The position numbers were made by a program, and so were the translations under genes. From positions 1 through 64,000 of the forward strand of contig JAYODE010000015.1 in NCBI GenBank assembly GCA_038106185.1: a stretch of 64,000 nucleotides of DNA, written 5' to 3'. Shown here piece by piece: positions 25,261 to 33,215 of the stretch; within the stretch, counting starts at the first letter, position 1, and every line of letters begins with the position of its first letter. The stretch is from UBA4582 sp038106185 (GTDB lineage: Bacteria; Pseudomonadota; Gammaproteobacteria; Pseudomonadales; Azotimanducaceae). A model generated the notes under the pieces. It did not search any database. It was not told the DNA's origin and saw nothing but the letters and a program-made list of their open reading frames with translations.

Positions 25261-26211
25261 GTGTTGTACTTGAGTTTACTGGCCGAGACCTTCACTGTCA
25301 CTGGCCCGATTTTTGTACTGGTCCTGCTGGGTCTGATCCTGAAGCGTCTGGACTTTATCGACGATCAGTTCGTTGTGGTGTCTTCGCGTCTGGTGTTCTC
25401 CCTGTGTCTGCCGGTGTTGTTGTTTACGACGATTAGTGACATAGATTTGGCTTCTACGCTGGCGCTGAATCTACTGAGTTTCAGTGGGTTTGGCGCCGCA
25501 TTGACCTTCGCGATCAGTTGGCTGGTAGCGATCCTGCTGGTTCAGCCCAGGATTGACCGCGGCGTATTTGTGCAGGCGAGCTTTCGCAGCAATCTGGGCG
25601 TCGTCGGTCTGGCGCTCTGTGCGAATGCCTATGGCACCGAAGGCCTGGTGCTGGCTTCGCTGCTGATGGCGGTCATGACCATCGTCTACAATATTCTGAG
25701 TGTTGTAGTCCTGAGTTATTACAATGCGGCTAGAGCAATTTCCTGGCGTGGAGTTCTGTTTGACATAGCAACAAATCCGTTAATTGTAGCCATTCTCCTG
25801 GCTCTGATCGTCAGTGGTCTGCGGCTGCCAATTCCGTTGGTTTTGGAACGCACCGGTGCTTATCTGGGTAGTCTGGCGCTGCCGCTGGCGCTCCTGGGTA
25901 CGGGTGCGAGCATGAATCTCAGGGCGTTGCGCCACTCATCCAGCGTCACTCTGCTCTGTATCTTGTTAAAAACCCTGCTGTTGCCGTTACTGATCACCTG
26001 GCTGGCCTGGCTGTTGGGCTATCGAGACCTGACGCTGGGGGTATTGTTTTTACTATTTATGAGTCCCACGGCGACCGCGAGTTTTATTATGGTCAAGTCT
26101 ATGGGCGGTAATGATGCGTTAGCCGCAAATCTGATCATGACTACAACGCTGGTCTCTTTGGTGACCGGCAGCCTTGGCCTGTTCTTGTTGCGGGTGCTGG
26201 CGCTGGCCTGA
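25261..26211 (+). CDS. AEC-family (auxin efflux carrier-type) transporter
   Basis: This integral membrane protein has about 316 residues and roughly ten hydrophobic spans. The start of the conserved part, LLAETFTVTGPIFVLVLLGLILKR, and the later SFRSNLGVVGLALCANAYG and LPLALLGTGASMNL segments fit the AEC family, which exports small organic acids or amino-acid derivatives. A start at GTG 25261 puts the protein at family length. An in-frame GTG at 25141 would overlap the leader of the divergent sulfatase gene and add a non-hydrophobic tail. Confidence 0.82.
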   Translation: MLYLSLLAETFTVTGPIFVLVLLGLILKRLDFIDDQFVVVSSRLVFSLCLPVLLFTTISDIDLASTLALNLLSFSGFGAALTFAISWLVAILLVQPRIDRGVFVQASFRSNLGVVGLALCANAYGTEGLVLASLLMAVMTIVYNILSVVVLSYYNAARAISWRGVLFDIATNPLIVAILLALIVSGLRLPIPLVLERTGAYLGSLALPLALLGTGASMNLRALRHSSSVTLLCILLKTLLLPLLITWLAWLLGYRDLTLGVLFLLFMSPTATASFIMVKSMGGNDALAANLIMTTTLVSLVTGSLGLFLLRVLALA

Positions 26212-26342
26212 GAATGCTGGCAAGCGCTCAGTGTCGAGTAATAGGTTTAACCCTGAGTAATTGTGGTTGAACTTGGCGGGCGTTCAGGTGAGACTGGCGC
26301 TGGCGAATTCGTAGATTTGATCAATTGCTTGAGGAGTAGACA

Positions 26343-26822
26343 ATGACAGTAAAAGTAGGTGACAAGGTCCCAGCCGCTACCATGAAGATGATGGGTGAAA
26401 AGGGTCCGCGGGATATCACGACAGCCGAGCTGTTTGATGGCAAGAAGGTCGTATTGTTTGCAGTGCCGGGCGCCTTCACGCCCACGTGTAGCGCGGCGCA
26501 TTTGCCGGGCTTCGTGGTCAACGCCGACAAGATCAAAGCCAAGGGTGTTGATGCTATCGTCTGTGTCTCAGTCAATGATGCATTTGTCATGAACGCTTGG
26601 GCAAAAGATAAGAATGCGGAAGAAATTCTGATGGTCGGTGACGGCAATGGAGACTTCACCGAGGCGATGGGTTTGGTGTTGGATGGTTCCGGTTTTGGGC
26701 TTGGCAAGCGCTCACAGCGTTACGCCATGATTGTCGAAGATGGTGTGATTACAACCCTGAACGTCGAAAAAGGCCCGACTTTTGAACTGAGCTCAGCAGA
26801 AAAAATTCTCGAGGCCTTATAG
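26343..26822 (+). CDS. peroxiredoxin (Prx5 / AhpC-TSA type)
   Basis: This 159-residue thiol peroxidase has its peroxidatic Cys49 in PGAFTPTCSAAHLPGF. VCVSVNDAFVMNAW and GDGNGDFTEAMGL are typical of the Prx5 branch, which reduces hydrogen peroxide and alkyl hydroperoxides using glutathione/glutaredoxin or thioredoxin. A GAGGAG precedes the ATG. There is no fused glutaredoxin domain. Six 14-bp repeats begin at its stop codon. Confidence 0.94.
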   Translation: MTVKVGDKVPAATMKMMGEKGPRDITTAELFDGKKVVLFAVPGAFTPTCSAAHLPGFVVNADKIKAKGVDAIVCVSVNDAFVMNAWAKDKNAEEILMVGDGNGDFTEAMGLVLDGSGFGLGKRSQRYAMIVEDGVITTLNVEKGPTFELSSAEKILEAL

Positions 26823-26904
26823 TCTGAGAACAGTAGTCTGAGAACAGTCGTTCGAGAACAGTAGTTCGAGAAGGTTAATTTGAGAAGGGTAATTCGAGCT
26901 GTTA
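26821..26904. repeat. six 14-bp tandem repeats starting at the peroxiredoxin stop codon
   Basis: Units begin at 26821, 26835, 26849, 26863, 26877 and 26891. The first two are identical (AGTCTGAGAACAGT) and the others drift. The array starts within the TAG of the peroxiredoxin gene. There is no open reading frame through it that I would call. Confidence 0.85.
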
Positions 26905-27017
26905 GGTTGACAAGAATAGCGCGAAAAAACAGCAGCGAAGGCGCTGGACCTTAAAGATTGACCAGCTCGCGCAGAATACTTGAATAGGATTGGTCGGCGC
27001 TAGCCGCCGCCAGCTAC

Positions 27018-27055
27018 AATGCCCGGATTGCAATCGCAGACGGGCATTTTTTTTT
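27018..27055 (+). terminator. intrinsic terminator-like hairpin directly before the EamA gene
   Basis: AATGCCCG (27018-27025) pairs with CGGGCATT (27041-27048) and is followed by a run of T to 27055. It could end the peroxiredoxin transcript. Because a GGAG sequence and the EamA start follow within bases, it could also attenuate that gene. Confidence 0.7.
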
Positions 27056-27953
27056 GGAGTTACTTATCGAACCCTGGGTGCTGTGGACCCTCCTTGCTGC
27101 GGTGATGCAGTCAGTGCGAACTGCCGGCCAAAAGGTGCTGGTAGCAGATATCTCAGCAGTTTCTGCGACCCTGGTCCGCTATCTTTTTGGCTTGCCGTTT
27201 GCGCTCCTCTATCTCGGCTGGCTTTCCAGTCGGCGGCAGTGGCAGTTACCCGATCTCAATCTGGATTTCCTGGTGTGTGGACTGCTGGCTGGGATTATGC
27301 AGATTATCGCGACGGTTCTTCTGATTCAGTTATTTACGTTAAGAAATTTCGCTGTAGGTAGTACCTTCGTTCGAACTGAGATAGTGCTGACGGCACTAAT
27401 CGGATTTTGGTGGTTCGATGAGCGGGTCTCGCTGTTTGGCTGGTTCGCCATCCTGGTTTGCGTCGCTGGGCTGATGTTGATCAGCCTCGCAAAAACCGGA
27501 TTAATCAACAGCCTGTGGAACCGCGCAGCAGTCTATGGTCTGGGTTCCGGTCTGTGCTTTGCGTTGACCTCGCTGTTGCTGCGCAGAGCGAGTTTGTCTC
27601 TGGAATTAGATGACCCTATGTTCAGCGCTGCTGTGACGCTGGTATATATGGTTGTGCTGCAAACCCTGCTGACGGTGATCTGGGTTGGCGCGCGACAGCC
27701 CCAGGAATTTACCGTGATAGCGCATAAATGGCGGCCCTGTCTGTTTGTTGGTGCCTCGGCAGTGGCCGGATCTATTGGATGGTTTACTGCGATGACACTC
27801 GAATTGGCAGCCTATGTGAAGACTCTGGGGCAGATCGAGTTTCTTATCAGCCTGTTGATCGCAGTGTATCTCTTCAAGGAGAGGCCTTCGCGTTTAGAGT
27901 TGCTGGGCATGTTGCTGATTGTCGGTGGCGCCGTGGGCATACTGCTGGCCTGA
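27054..27953 (+). CDS. EamA/DMT-family transporter
   Basis: This protein of up to 299 residues has ten hydrophobic spans arranged as two EamA repeats, with a conserved glutamate-containing segment near GSTFVRTEIVLTALIGFWWF and a second-repeat end at QIEFLISLLIAVYLFKERPS. The family exports metabolites; the substrate is unknown. The start is unclear. TTG at 27054 lies inside the GGAG sequence, an ATC codon at 27066 has ideal spacing to that GGAG, and a GTG lies at 27078. The true start is one of these, all in the same frame. Confidence 0.85.
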   Translation: MELLIEPWVLWTLLAAVMQSVRTAGQKVLVADISAVSATLVRYLFGLPFALLYLGWLSSRRQWQLPDLNLDFLVCGLLAGIMQIIATVLLIQLFTLRNFAVGSTFVRTEIVLTALIGFWWFDERVSLFGWFAILVCVAGLMLISLAKTGLINSLWNRAAVYGLGSGLCFALTSLLLRRASLSLELDDPMFSAAVTLVYMVVLQTLLTVIWVGARQPQEFTVIAHKWRPCLFVGASAVAGSIGWFTAMTLELAAYVKTLGQIEFLISLLIAVYLFKERPSRLELLGMLLIVGGAVGILLA

Positions 27954-28038
27954 CCAGCCTCAGGTCAGCAGTGAAGAACCATGTTCGAACTCAAGCGCAG
28001 ACGCAGTAACCTGTTCGGCAGTGGGCCAGTGTCGAGCC

Positions 28039-28878
28039 TCAGCGGAACTTTTCTACGAGGAGCGTCAATTCGTCAAGGCGAGTGAGCACCTGGTCTGGGG
28101 TACCCTGGGGTAGCCCAAAAATCAGCTCGGTAAATCCCTGATCAATCCTGCCGGCCAACTGGTCTGGATCAGTAGGCGCGCCAAATAAGGCGAGCGTGAC
28201 TGAGTCGAATGCCCGGCCGCGTTTTTCGCAGGCTGCCCTCAGATTTTCCATACCGCCATGACCGGCACCGCCAATAGGCATCCAGCCGTCGCAATATTCA
28301 GCGACTCGATCGAATACCCATTTTGAATTAGCACCCATCCATACAGGTGGGCCGCCGGCCTGAACTGGCTTAGGCCAGGACCAGATAGGGTCGAAGTTGA
28401 CGAATTCGCCGTGATACTCGGCCTCGTCCTGAGTCCAAATCGCTCTCATCGCCAGAATCTTGTCGCGAACAATTTTCCAGCGGTGTTGGTAGCTGGCCCC
28501 ATGATTTGCCATCTCCTCTACGTTCCAGCCGGCGCCAATGCCAAGTACAAACCGACCCTGTGACAGCACATCGAGGGAGGCGCACTCTTTGGCCAAAATA
28601 ATCGGATCCCGTTCGATGACGAGGCAAATGCCGGTTCCCAGTTTGATTCGGCGGGTCACAGCGGCGGCGGCTGCCAGCGCGGTAAAGGGGTCATGGGTTC
28701 GCCAGTACCACTCGGGTAGTGCTGTACCGCCTGGGAACGGCGTTGTGCGGGCGACCGGAATATGGGTGTGCTCGGGGAAAAACAGAGAATCCAGCCCCCG
28801 CTCCTCAACGGCTTGAGCAAGCGCAATGGGCTGAAGCGTTTGGTCGGTAGGAAAAATTTGGACGCCAAAGTTAGCCAT
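28039..28878 (-). CDS. LLM-class flavin/F420-dependent oxidoreductase
   Basis: This 279-residue luciferase-like monooxygenase-fold protein has EERGLDSLFFPEHTHIP, IKLGTGICLVIERDPIILA, LDVLSQGRFVLGIGAGWN and VWMGANSKWVFDRVAEYCDGW. This is the TIGR03619-type F420-related subgroup often found outside actinobacteria. The substrate is unknown and cofactor use (FMN or F420) cannot be told. It stands alone between the EamA and sigma genes. Confidence 0.87.
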   Translation of the reverse strand: MANFGVQIFPTDQTLQPIALAQAVEERGLDSLFFPEHTHIPVARTTPFPGGTALPEWYWRTHDPFTALAAAAAVTRRIKLGTGICLVIERDPIILAKECASLDVLSQGRFVLGIGAGWNVEEMANHGASYQHRWKIVRDKILAMRAIWTQDEAEYHGEFVNFDPIWSWPKPVQAGGPPVWMGANSKWVFDRVAEYCDGWMPIGGAGHGGMENLRAACEKRGRAFDSVTLALFGAPTDPDQLAGRIDQGFTELIFGLPQGTPDQVLTRLDELTLLVEKFR

Positions 28879-29027
28879 ACGGGTGGTCCTTGAGAAGAAT
28901 AAAAGCCAGTCTACTCCGGATTTTATTAGGGGCCAATGGCCGAGAGCCTGGGGTTTGTTGCAAACTGGTTACTGACAGGCGCTGGCTCACTGGTCCCAAG
29001 CCGGGCTGCGAGAGGAGTTCTTCGGTG

Positions 29028-29711
29028 TCACTCGTCGCGCAGCGCGTCAATGAGATCCTGGTGCTGTTGCCAAATATGGTCTCTGAGTCTTTCGCGAGCG
29101 CGGAAAGCGGTTCGATCGAAATGTGCAGGGCTCAGTGCCAACGCTTCGCACACCACCGACTTGGTCTCCTCAAGCAGATAGGATCGGCGGAGTATCTCTC
29201 GGTCTCTTTCAACCCGCATTGTTCCAACCAAGTCGAACAGTAAGTGCCGTCTTTCTCCGTCCAAAATGCTTTGTTGGGTATCAACCGAATCGACCTGTTC
29301 CTGCAACGCCTCAAAGCATCCACTCTGATTAATCCGTTGCCGCAGCCAGCTAAAATAAGTGAACTTGGTCGTCTGATAGACAAAACTGTCGAGCGATTCA
29401 GGTTGATTGATGCCAGTGTCACGAAGCCGTAGCAAAATCGTCAGCAGCGTATCGTGCGCAATATCCTCGGCGCGCCAAGTATCGCGGGTGTAATGCAACA
29501 CTTGGCGTTTAACCCTTGCGTAGTAACGATGCAGGAGTTCCTTCTCCAGGGACCTATCACCTTTTCGAATACCAGCCACCAGCGAGGCAGAACAGATGCC
29601 GGCTGAGTTCCTCTGGCGGTGTGAGAGAGTGGCTGAGCAGCCAAGGGCCTGGTGAGGCCCTGCTGAGTTTGAATCTACTGAGTTTGAATCTGCTGATATC
29701 TGGCTGGTCAT
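29028..29711 (-). CDS. ECF-type RNA polymerase sigma factor
   Basis: This 227-residue protein has a region 2-like part (LLHRYYARVKRQVLHYTRDT, WRAEDIAHDTLLTIL) and a region 4-like part from about residue 160 (RREILRRSYLLEETKSVVCE, then SPAHFDRTAFRARERLRDHI). No anti-sigma gene lies beside it. The first 30 residues are low-complexity (SADSNSVDSNS), encoded by a 15-bp tandem duplication. It is divergent from the beta-CASP RNase gene and shares a 307-base promoter region with it. Targets are unknown. Confidence 0.8.
   Translation of the reverse strand: MTSQISADSNSVDSNSAGPHQALGCSATLSHRQRNSAGICSASLVAGIRKGDRSLEKELLHRYYARVKRQVLHYTRDTWRAEDIAHDTLLTILLRLRDTGINQPESLDSFVYQTTKFTYFSWLRQRINQSGCFEALQEQVDSVDTQQSILDGERRHLLFDLVGTMRVERDREILRRSYLLEETKSVVCEALALSPAHFDRTAFRARERLRDHIWQQHQDLIDALRDE
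29663..29692. repeat. 15-bp tandem duplication in the sigma-factor N-terminus
   Basis: CTGAGTTTGAATCTA (29663-29677) is followed by CTGAGTTTGAATCTG. It gives a duplicated five-residue segment in the start of the sigma factor. Confidence 0.8.
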
Positions 29712-30018
29712 CGAATCCTGATGGTCACTGAGGTGCTGAACATTATTTAGACAGTTTTGTTAGCACAGGACAATCAGCCAAAAGTTTAGATCTTGCCTGT
29801 ATTGCCTAAACCTTTGGCTTGATCGAACACCAAAGCCCAGTCTTTTATTGATCTGTTGCAGTCGAGAGCGAGGGATAAGCGCCTATGCTAAAAATCCTGC
29901 GGGATGTAATTCATGATGCGCAGTCTGATCTGGCCTCTTAGTGATGCGTTGGAAGGCTGTGCAGGTCCCGTCTTGGATAACGCTTTGCTAGGACATTATC
30001 AACTATGCCAATACAGCT
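29712..30018. other. divergent promoter region, sigma factor / beta-CASP RNase
   Basis: No gene is visible in this 307-base stretch. It contains one imperfect inverted repeat (29776-29819) and must hold the promoters of both flanking genes. I could not find a convincing sigma-70 promoter. Confidence 0.5.
29776..29819. promoter_or_regulatory. 14-bp imperfect inverted repeat, 16-base spacer
   Basis: AGCCAAAAGTTTAG (29776-29789) pairs with CTAAACCTTTGGCT (29806-29819) at 13 of 14 positions. It lies in the shared upstream region of the sigma gene and the RNase gene. It could be an operator with two half sites or an RNA hairpin; there is no T-tract. Confidence 0.45.
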
Positions 30019-31422
30019 ATGCCAAAGTTGACATTTTATGGCGCTGCCCAGGAGGTGACCGGGTCCTGCCATCTGCTTGAATCCAAGGGTGAGTACGGGT
30101 TTCTACTGGACTGTGGCCTGCATCAAGGGGGTGACGATATTCGGCGCATCCGATCAGAAAAATTCAAGTTTGCCCCGGCCAAGCTGGACGCTGTCATTCT
30201 CTCTCACGCGCACTTGGATCATTCTGGATTATTGCCAAAGCTGGTGCGTCAGGGATTTGCGGGTGCAATCTTCTGCGCAGCAGCCACCGTGGATCTTTTG
30301 GCGATTCTGTTGCGGGATGCCCACGGCTTGTATCGGCGGGACCTTGACCAGGAAAATTTGCGCCGGGCTCGACGGGGCCAAAAACCCGTTGAGCCAAGCT
30401 ATGACGAGCGTGATGTTGACCGAGTGTTAGCGCTGTGCGTGGCGACAGAATACGGCCAAAGGATACCGCTGAACAAATCGGTCACACTGACGTTTTATGA
30501 TGCGGGACATATACTGGGTTCGGCGATCGTTGAGCTCATAGTCGTCGAGGCGGGTAAGACAAAAACGTTGGTTTTTTCGGGCGACCTTGGCAATAGTGAC
30601 TCGGTATTAATGCGATCTCCCGTGAGTCTTGCAACGGCAGACCTGGTGCTGATGGAAGGTACCTATGGTAACCGCGATCATCGTTCCATGGCGGCGACGA
30701 TTGAGCAATTCACTCAAATTCTCGCCGAGACCTGGGCGCGGCGTGGCAATGTCTTGATTCCCTCTTTTGCAGTGGGGCGAACCCAAGAGATTCTGTTTTA
30801 TCTCGGTCGCCTCCACCGCGAGGGTAAGCTCGATAACTGGCGAATCTATCTCGATAGCCCCATGGCAATTGCGGTGACCGGCGTCTATAACCAATGGTTG
30901 GCGTTGTTGGACCAAGCGGACATCAGGGAGCTCAGAGAGGCAGATCGAGAATCCTTTCAAAGGTTTCTGCCAAGTTTGATCCTGAGTCAATCCAGCGAGG
31001 ACTCGATGGCGATTAACAAGGTGTCGTCAGGCGCTATCATCATTGCGGGTAGTGGCATGTGTACGGGTGGACGCATACGTCATCATTTTAAGCATCGAAT
31101 CTGGCAGGAGCGAAACACACTCATTTTTATCGGCTATCAAGCCCAGGGTACGCTAGGGCGACTCATTGTCGATGGCGCCTCTCGGATCAAACTCTACAAG
31201 GATGAATATGCCGTTAAGGCGCGCGTAGAAACCCTTGGCGGTTTTTCTGCACATGCAGGGCAAAGCCAATTAATGACCTGGTATAAGGGATTTCATCAGC
31301 GACCAGGGTTAGTCCTGGTGCACGGTGAGCTCGAGGCACTGCAAGCGCTGGCGACTCGAGTAGAAGAAGAATGCGCGATCGACGCCCTGATACCTGCCAC
31401 TGGAGACTCTATCGTCTGGTAG
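30019..31422 (+). CDS. beta-CASP metallo-beta-lactamase RNase-like protein
   Basis: This 467-residue protein begins with a metallo-beta-lactamase domain with SHAHLDHSG (His62, His64, Asp66, His67). FYDAGHILGSAIVEL, VFSGDLGN and then the beta-CASP insert with IYLDSPMAIAVT follow. The RNA-specificity C-terminal part has ISGSGMCTGGR-like IAGSGMCTGGRIRHH, TLIFIGYQAQGTLGR and GGFSAHAGQSQLMTW. It belongs to the bacterial relatives of CPSF73 and should cut or trim RNA. It is divergent from the ECF sigma gene. The target RNA is unknown. Confidence 0.9.
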   Translation: MPKLTFYGAAQEVTGSCHLLESKGEYGFLLDCGLHQGGDDIRRIRSEKFKFAPAKLDAVILSHAHLDHSGLLPKLVRQGFAGAIFCAAATVDLLAILLRDAHGLYRRDLDQENLRRARRGQKPVEPSYDERDVDRVLALCVATEYGQRIPLNKSVTLTFYDAGHILGSAIVELIVVEAGKTKTLVFSGDLGNSDSVLMRSPVSLATADLVLMEGTYGNRDHRSMAATIEQFTQILAETWARRGNVLIPSFAVGRTQEILFYLGRLHREGKLDNWRIYLDSPMAIAVTGVYNQWLALLDQADIRELREADRESFQRFLPSLILSQSSEDSMAINKVSSGAIIIAGSGMCTGGRIRHHFKHRIWQERNTLIFIGYQAQGTLGRLIVDGASRIKLYKDEYAVKARVETLGGFSAHAGQSQLMTWYKGFHQRPGLVLVHGELEALQALATRVEEECAIDALIPATGDSIVW

Positions 31423-31850
31423 GGATCCTTTCAGCAGATCTTCAGAATTAAGCGCAGATACAGCGAGTAGCAGCCTGAGTATCGGTGTTGATGACGCGTC
31501 ATCTCAGGATCAAACAATTGTCGTATGTCGCCGCGAGTGCGAGGAAAAGCCCTGGTTTCCTTGGGTCGCAAGCCATTCAAATGGCGCGCATCACGCCGTC
31601 AACACTCGCCTTTGGTAGTACTTTATTTAGTAGCACTTTATTTAGTAGCACTTTATTTAGTAGTACTTTCTTTGGCAGAGCTTTCTTTGGTATTACTTTC
31701 TTTGGTAGCACTTTCTTTGGTAGCACTAGCTTTGGAGGCATTTATAGTCTTGATATCAACTGTATTGGCTTGGCTGTAGTTGGCTTGACTGTAGTTGGCT
31801 TAACTGTAGTTGGCTTGACTGTAGTTGGCTTGACTGTAGTTGGTTTGACT
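31423..31850. other. spacer between RNase and LOG genes, mostly 15-bp tandem arrays
   Basis: The first 180 bases are unremarkable. The rest is two adjacent 15-bp-unit arrays. Both are multiples of three, so open frames occur on the plus strand by periodicity (about 148 codons from 31485), but these have no ribosome-binding site and no recognisable domain. Confidence 0.6.
31606..31740. repeat. nine 15-bp tandem repeats (CTTTATTTAGTAGCA / CTTTCTTTGGTAGCA)
   Basis: Nine head-to-tail 15-bp units run from 31606 to 31740. Three share the TTATTTAG core (31621-31665) and four or five share TTCTTTGG. Read on the minus strand the unit encodes KESAT-like pentapeptides, some with stops. Confidence 0.88.
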
Positions 31851-31894
31851 CTAATTGGTCTGACTGTGATTAGATTGAATAAGGTTGGTCTGAA
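31761..31894. repeat. about nine 15-bp tandem repeats (TGTAGTTGGCTTGAC) running into the LOG gene
   Basis: Units begin at 31775, 31790, 31805, 31820, 31835, 31850, 31865 and 31880, with a partial one at 31761. The last units lie inside the 3' end of the LOG gene and encode its QTNLI-QSNHS-QTN tail. The stop codon (TAG) is one or two base changes away from the repeat codon TAC. Confidence 0.88.
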
Positions 31895-32774
31895 TATAGT
31901 CTCTGACGATTTGCCAGGCATCGTCGGCTGACTCGACGAATTGGATCAAGTCTTTGTCTGCCGGGCTGATCATGCCTTCCTCGACGAGGAGGTCAAAGTT
32001 CAACAGTGATTCCCAATAGCGTCGATCGAAGGCGATGATGGGTAACGGTTTTATCTTATTGGTTTGAATGAGTGTCAAGGTTTCAAACAGCTCATCAAGC
32101 GTGCCGAATCCGCCAGGAAACACGATCAGCGCCTGGGCTCGCAGTAAGAAGTGCATCTTGCGAATCGCGAAGTAGTGAAACTGGAAACACAACGAAGGCG
32201 TGATATAGCTGTTGGGCTTCTGTTCATGGGGTAGAGTGATATTCAACCCGATAGATTCACCGCCGGCGTCGCTTGCGCCGCGATTGGCGGCCTCCATGAT
32301 GCCCGGGCCTCCGCCTGTAATAATATGCAATCTGGGTAGATTTCGGGCGCAGGACTCGCGTGTGATTTTTTCGGCCAATAATCGCGCTTCGTTGTAATAA
32401 CGAACCCGTTTCGCACTGTTTAATGCTTGGCGTTGCTCTGCCAGGAGATGTTTGTCGGTGGGGCTTTGCGCCAATCGCTCTTGAATGTCTTGTAACCTCT
32501 CGGCAGCTAACTCAGGCGACAAAATCCGTGCACTGCCAAAGATTACGATCGTGTGGCTGATGTTATGGTCTATCAGCGTCAACTCTGGTTTTGAGAGTTC
32601 CAGCAAGAGCCGCACGGGTCGCATCTCATCGGAGAGGATGAAGTCGTCATCGGCATAGGCCAGACGATAAGAAGGTGAGGTAGACTGGGGCGTGGCCAGA
32701 TGGGTCTCGCGGGTATATTTGACGTCTTCGGCGGCGCTGGGAAAGGGCTTTCTGGGTTTCGTCGGATCAGTCAA
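31851..32774 (-). CDS. LOG-family Rossmann-fold protein (TIGR00730-type)
   Basis: This 307-residue protein has the family motifs FGSAR (about 83), GGGPGIMEAANRGASDAGG and FPGGFGTLDELFETLTLIQT, the PGGxGTxxE nucleotide-binding loop of LOG/lysine-decarboxylase-like proteins. LOG enzymes split nucleoside monophosphates into base and ribose 5-phosphate, and some act on cytokinin precursors; the long N-terminal extension here is typical of larger bacterial members. The last 13 residues are pentapeptide repeats that belong to the 15-bp array, so the C-terminus has been shaped by repeat expansion. Confidence 0.9.
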   Translation of the reverse strand: MTDPTKPRKPFPSAAEDVKYTRETHLATPQSTSPSYRLAYADDDFILSDEMRPVRLLLELSKPELTLIDHNISHTIVIFGSARILSPELAAERLQDIQERLAQSPTDKHLLAEQRQALNSAKRVRYYNEARLLAEKITRESCARNLPRLHIITGGGPGIMEAANRGASDAGGESIGLNITLPHEQKPNSYITPSLCFQFHYFAIRKMHFLLRAQALIVFPGGFGTLDELFETLTLIQTNKIKPLPIIAFDRRYWESLLNFDLLVEEGMISPADKDLIQFVESADDAWQIVRDYIQTNLIQSNHSQTN

Positions 32775-33215
32775 GGATATGTCCTTTTATAGCGTTCTTT
32801 TAGACTTTCGGCCTTTCCATGAGTGGTAAGGCCCTCATGGGTTTTTTCGAGCAGCTGGCGGTTTGCAACTGGTGGTTTAAGGAGCTTATTCAATCGTATA
32901 GCCGTTGAGAACTCAGAGGCGACCAGCTGTTAGGCAGTGGTGATGCATAGCGGTCAGGTGAGATGCAACTGCTTGTCATTCGCCTTGCAATAATGGTTCA
33001 CTTTGGGTGCTGTAAGTGACAGTGTGCAAGCAGCGGCAGGTGGCAATGCGGGCAAATTGCGGGCATGCTGTATGAATCAGAGAGTAGCGCTTGATCGAGT
33101 AGCCCAGCCGGGCTTAGATGTGCAACTTGGCAGCCTCGATGTGATTGTCTCAACTGGAAGACGCCCGTTGCCCTGGGGCTTCAAATTAACCGACGCTAAA
33201 TGAAATGGATCTACC
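32775..33215. other. intergenic region between LOG gene and dienoyl-CoA isomerase gene
   Basis: This 441-base stretch holds one structured element (32810-32847) and otherwise no supported feature. A short frame at 33003-33203 has no ribosome-binding site or family resemblance. Confidence 0.5.
32810..32847 (+). terminator. terminator hairpin overlapping an alternative hairpin
   Basis: CCATGAG (32817-32823) pairs with CTCATGG (32834-32840) and is followed by T6 (32842-32847), an intrinsic-terminator shape on the plus strand. GGCCTT (32810-32815) pairs with AAGGCC (32828-32833), a second stem whose loop contains the first arm of the terminator. The two stems cannot form together. No plus-strand gene ends just upstream. 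Confidence 0.55.

Noticed and set aside
31485..31931. Plus-strand frame of 148 codons with FSSTL and VVGLT pentapeptides, resembling a pentapeptide-repeat protein
   Set aside because: The periodicity comes from 15-bp DNA arrays that stay open by chance. There is no ribosome-binding site, the two halves use unrelated pentapeptides, and the end is antisense to the LOG gene.
32810..32840. Interleaved stems as an H-type pseudoknot
   Set aside because: The connecting loops have about one base and zero bases, too short to cross stems of six and seven pairs; alternative hairpins are more likely.
33003..33203. Sixty-six-codon plus-strand frame upstream of the dienoyl-CoA isomerase gene
   Set aside because: It has no ribosome-binding site, atypical composition and no similarity I can name.
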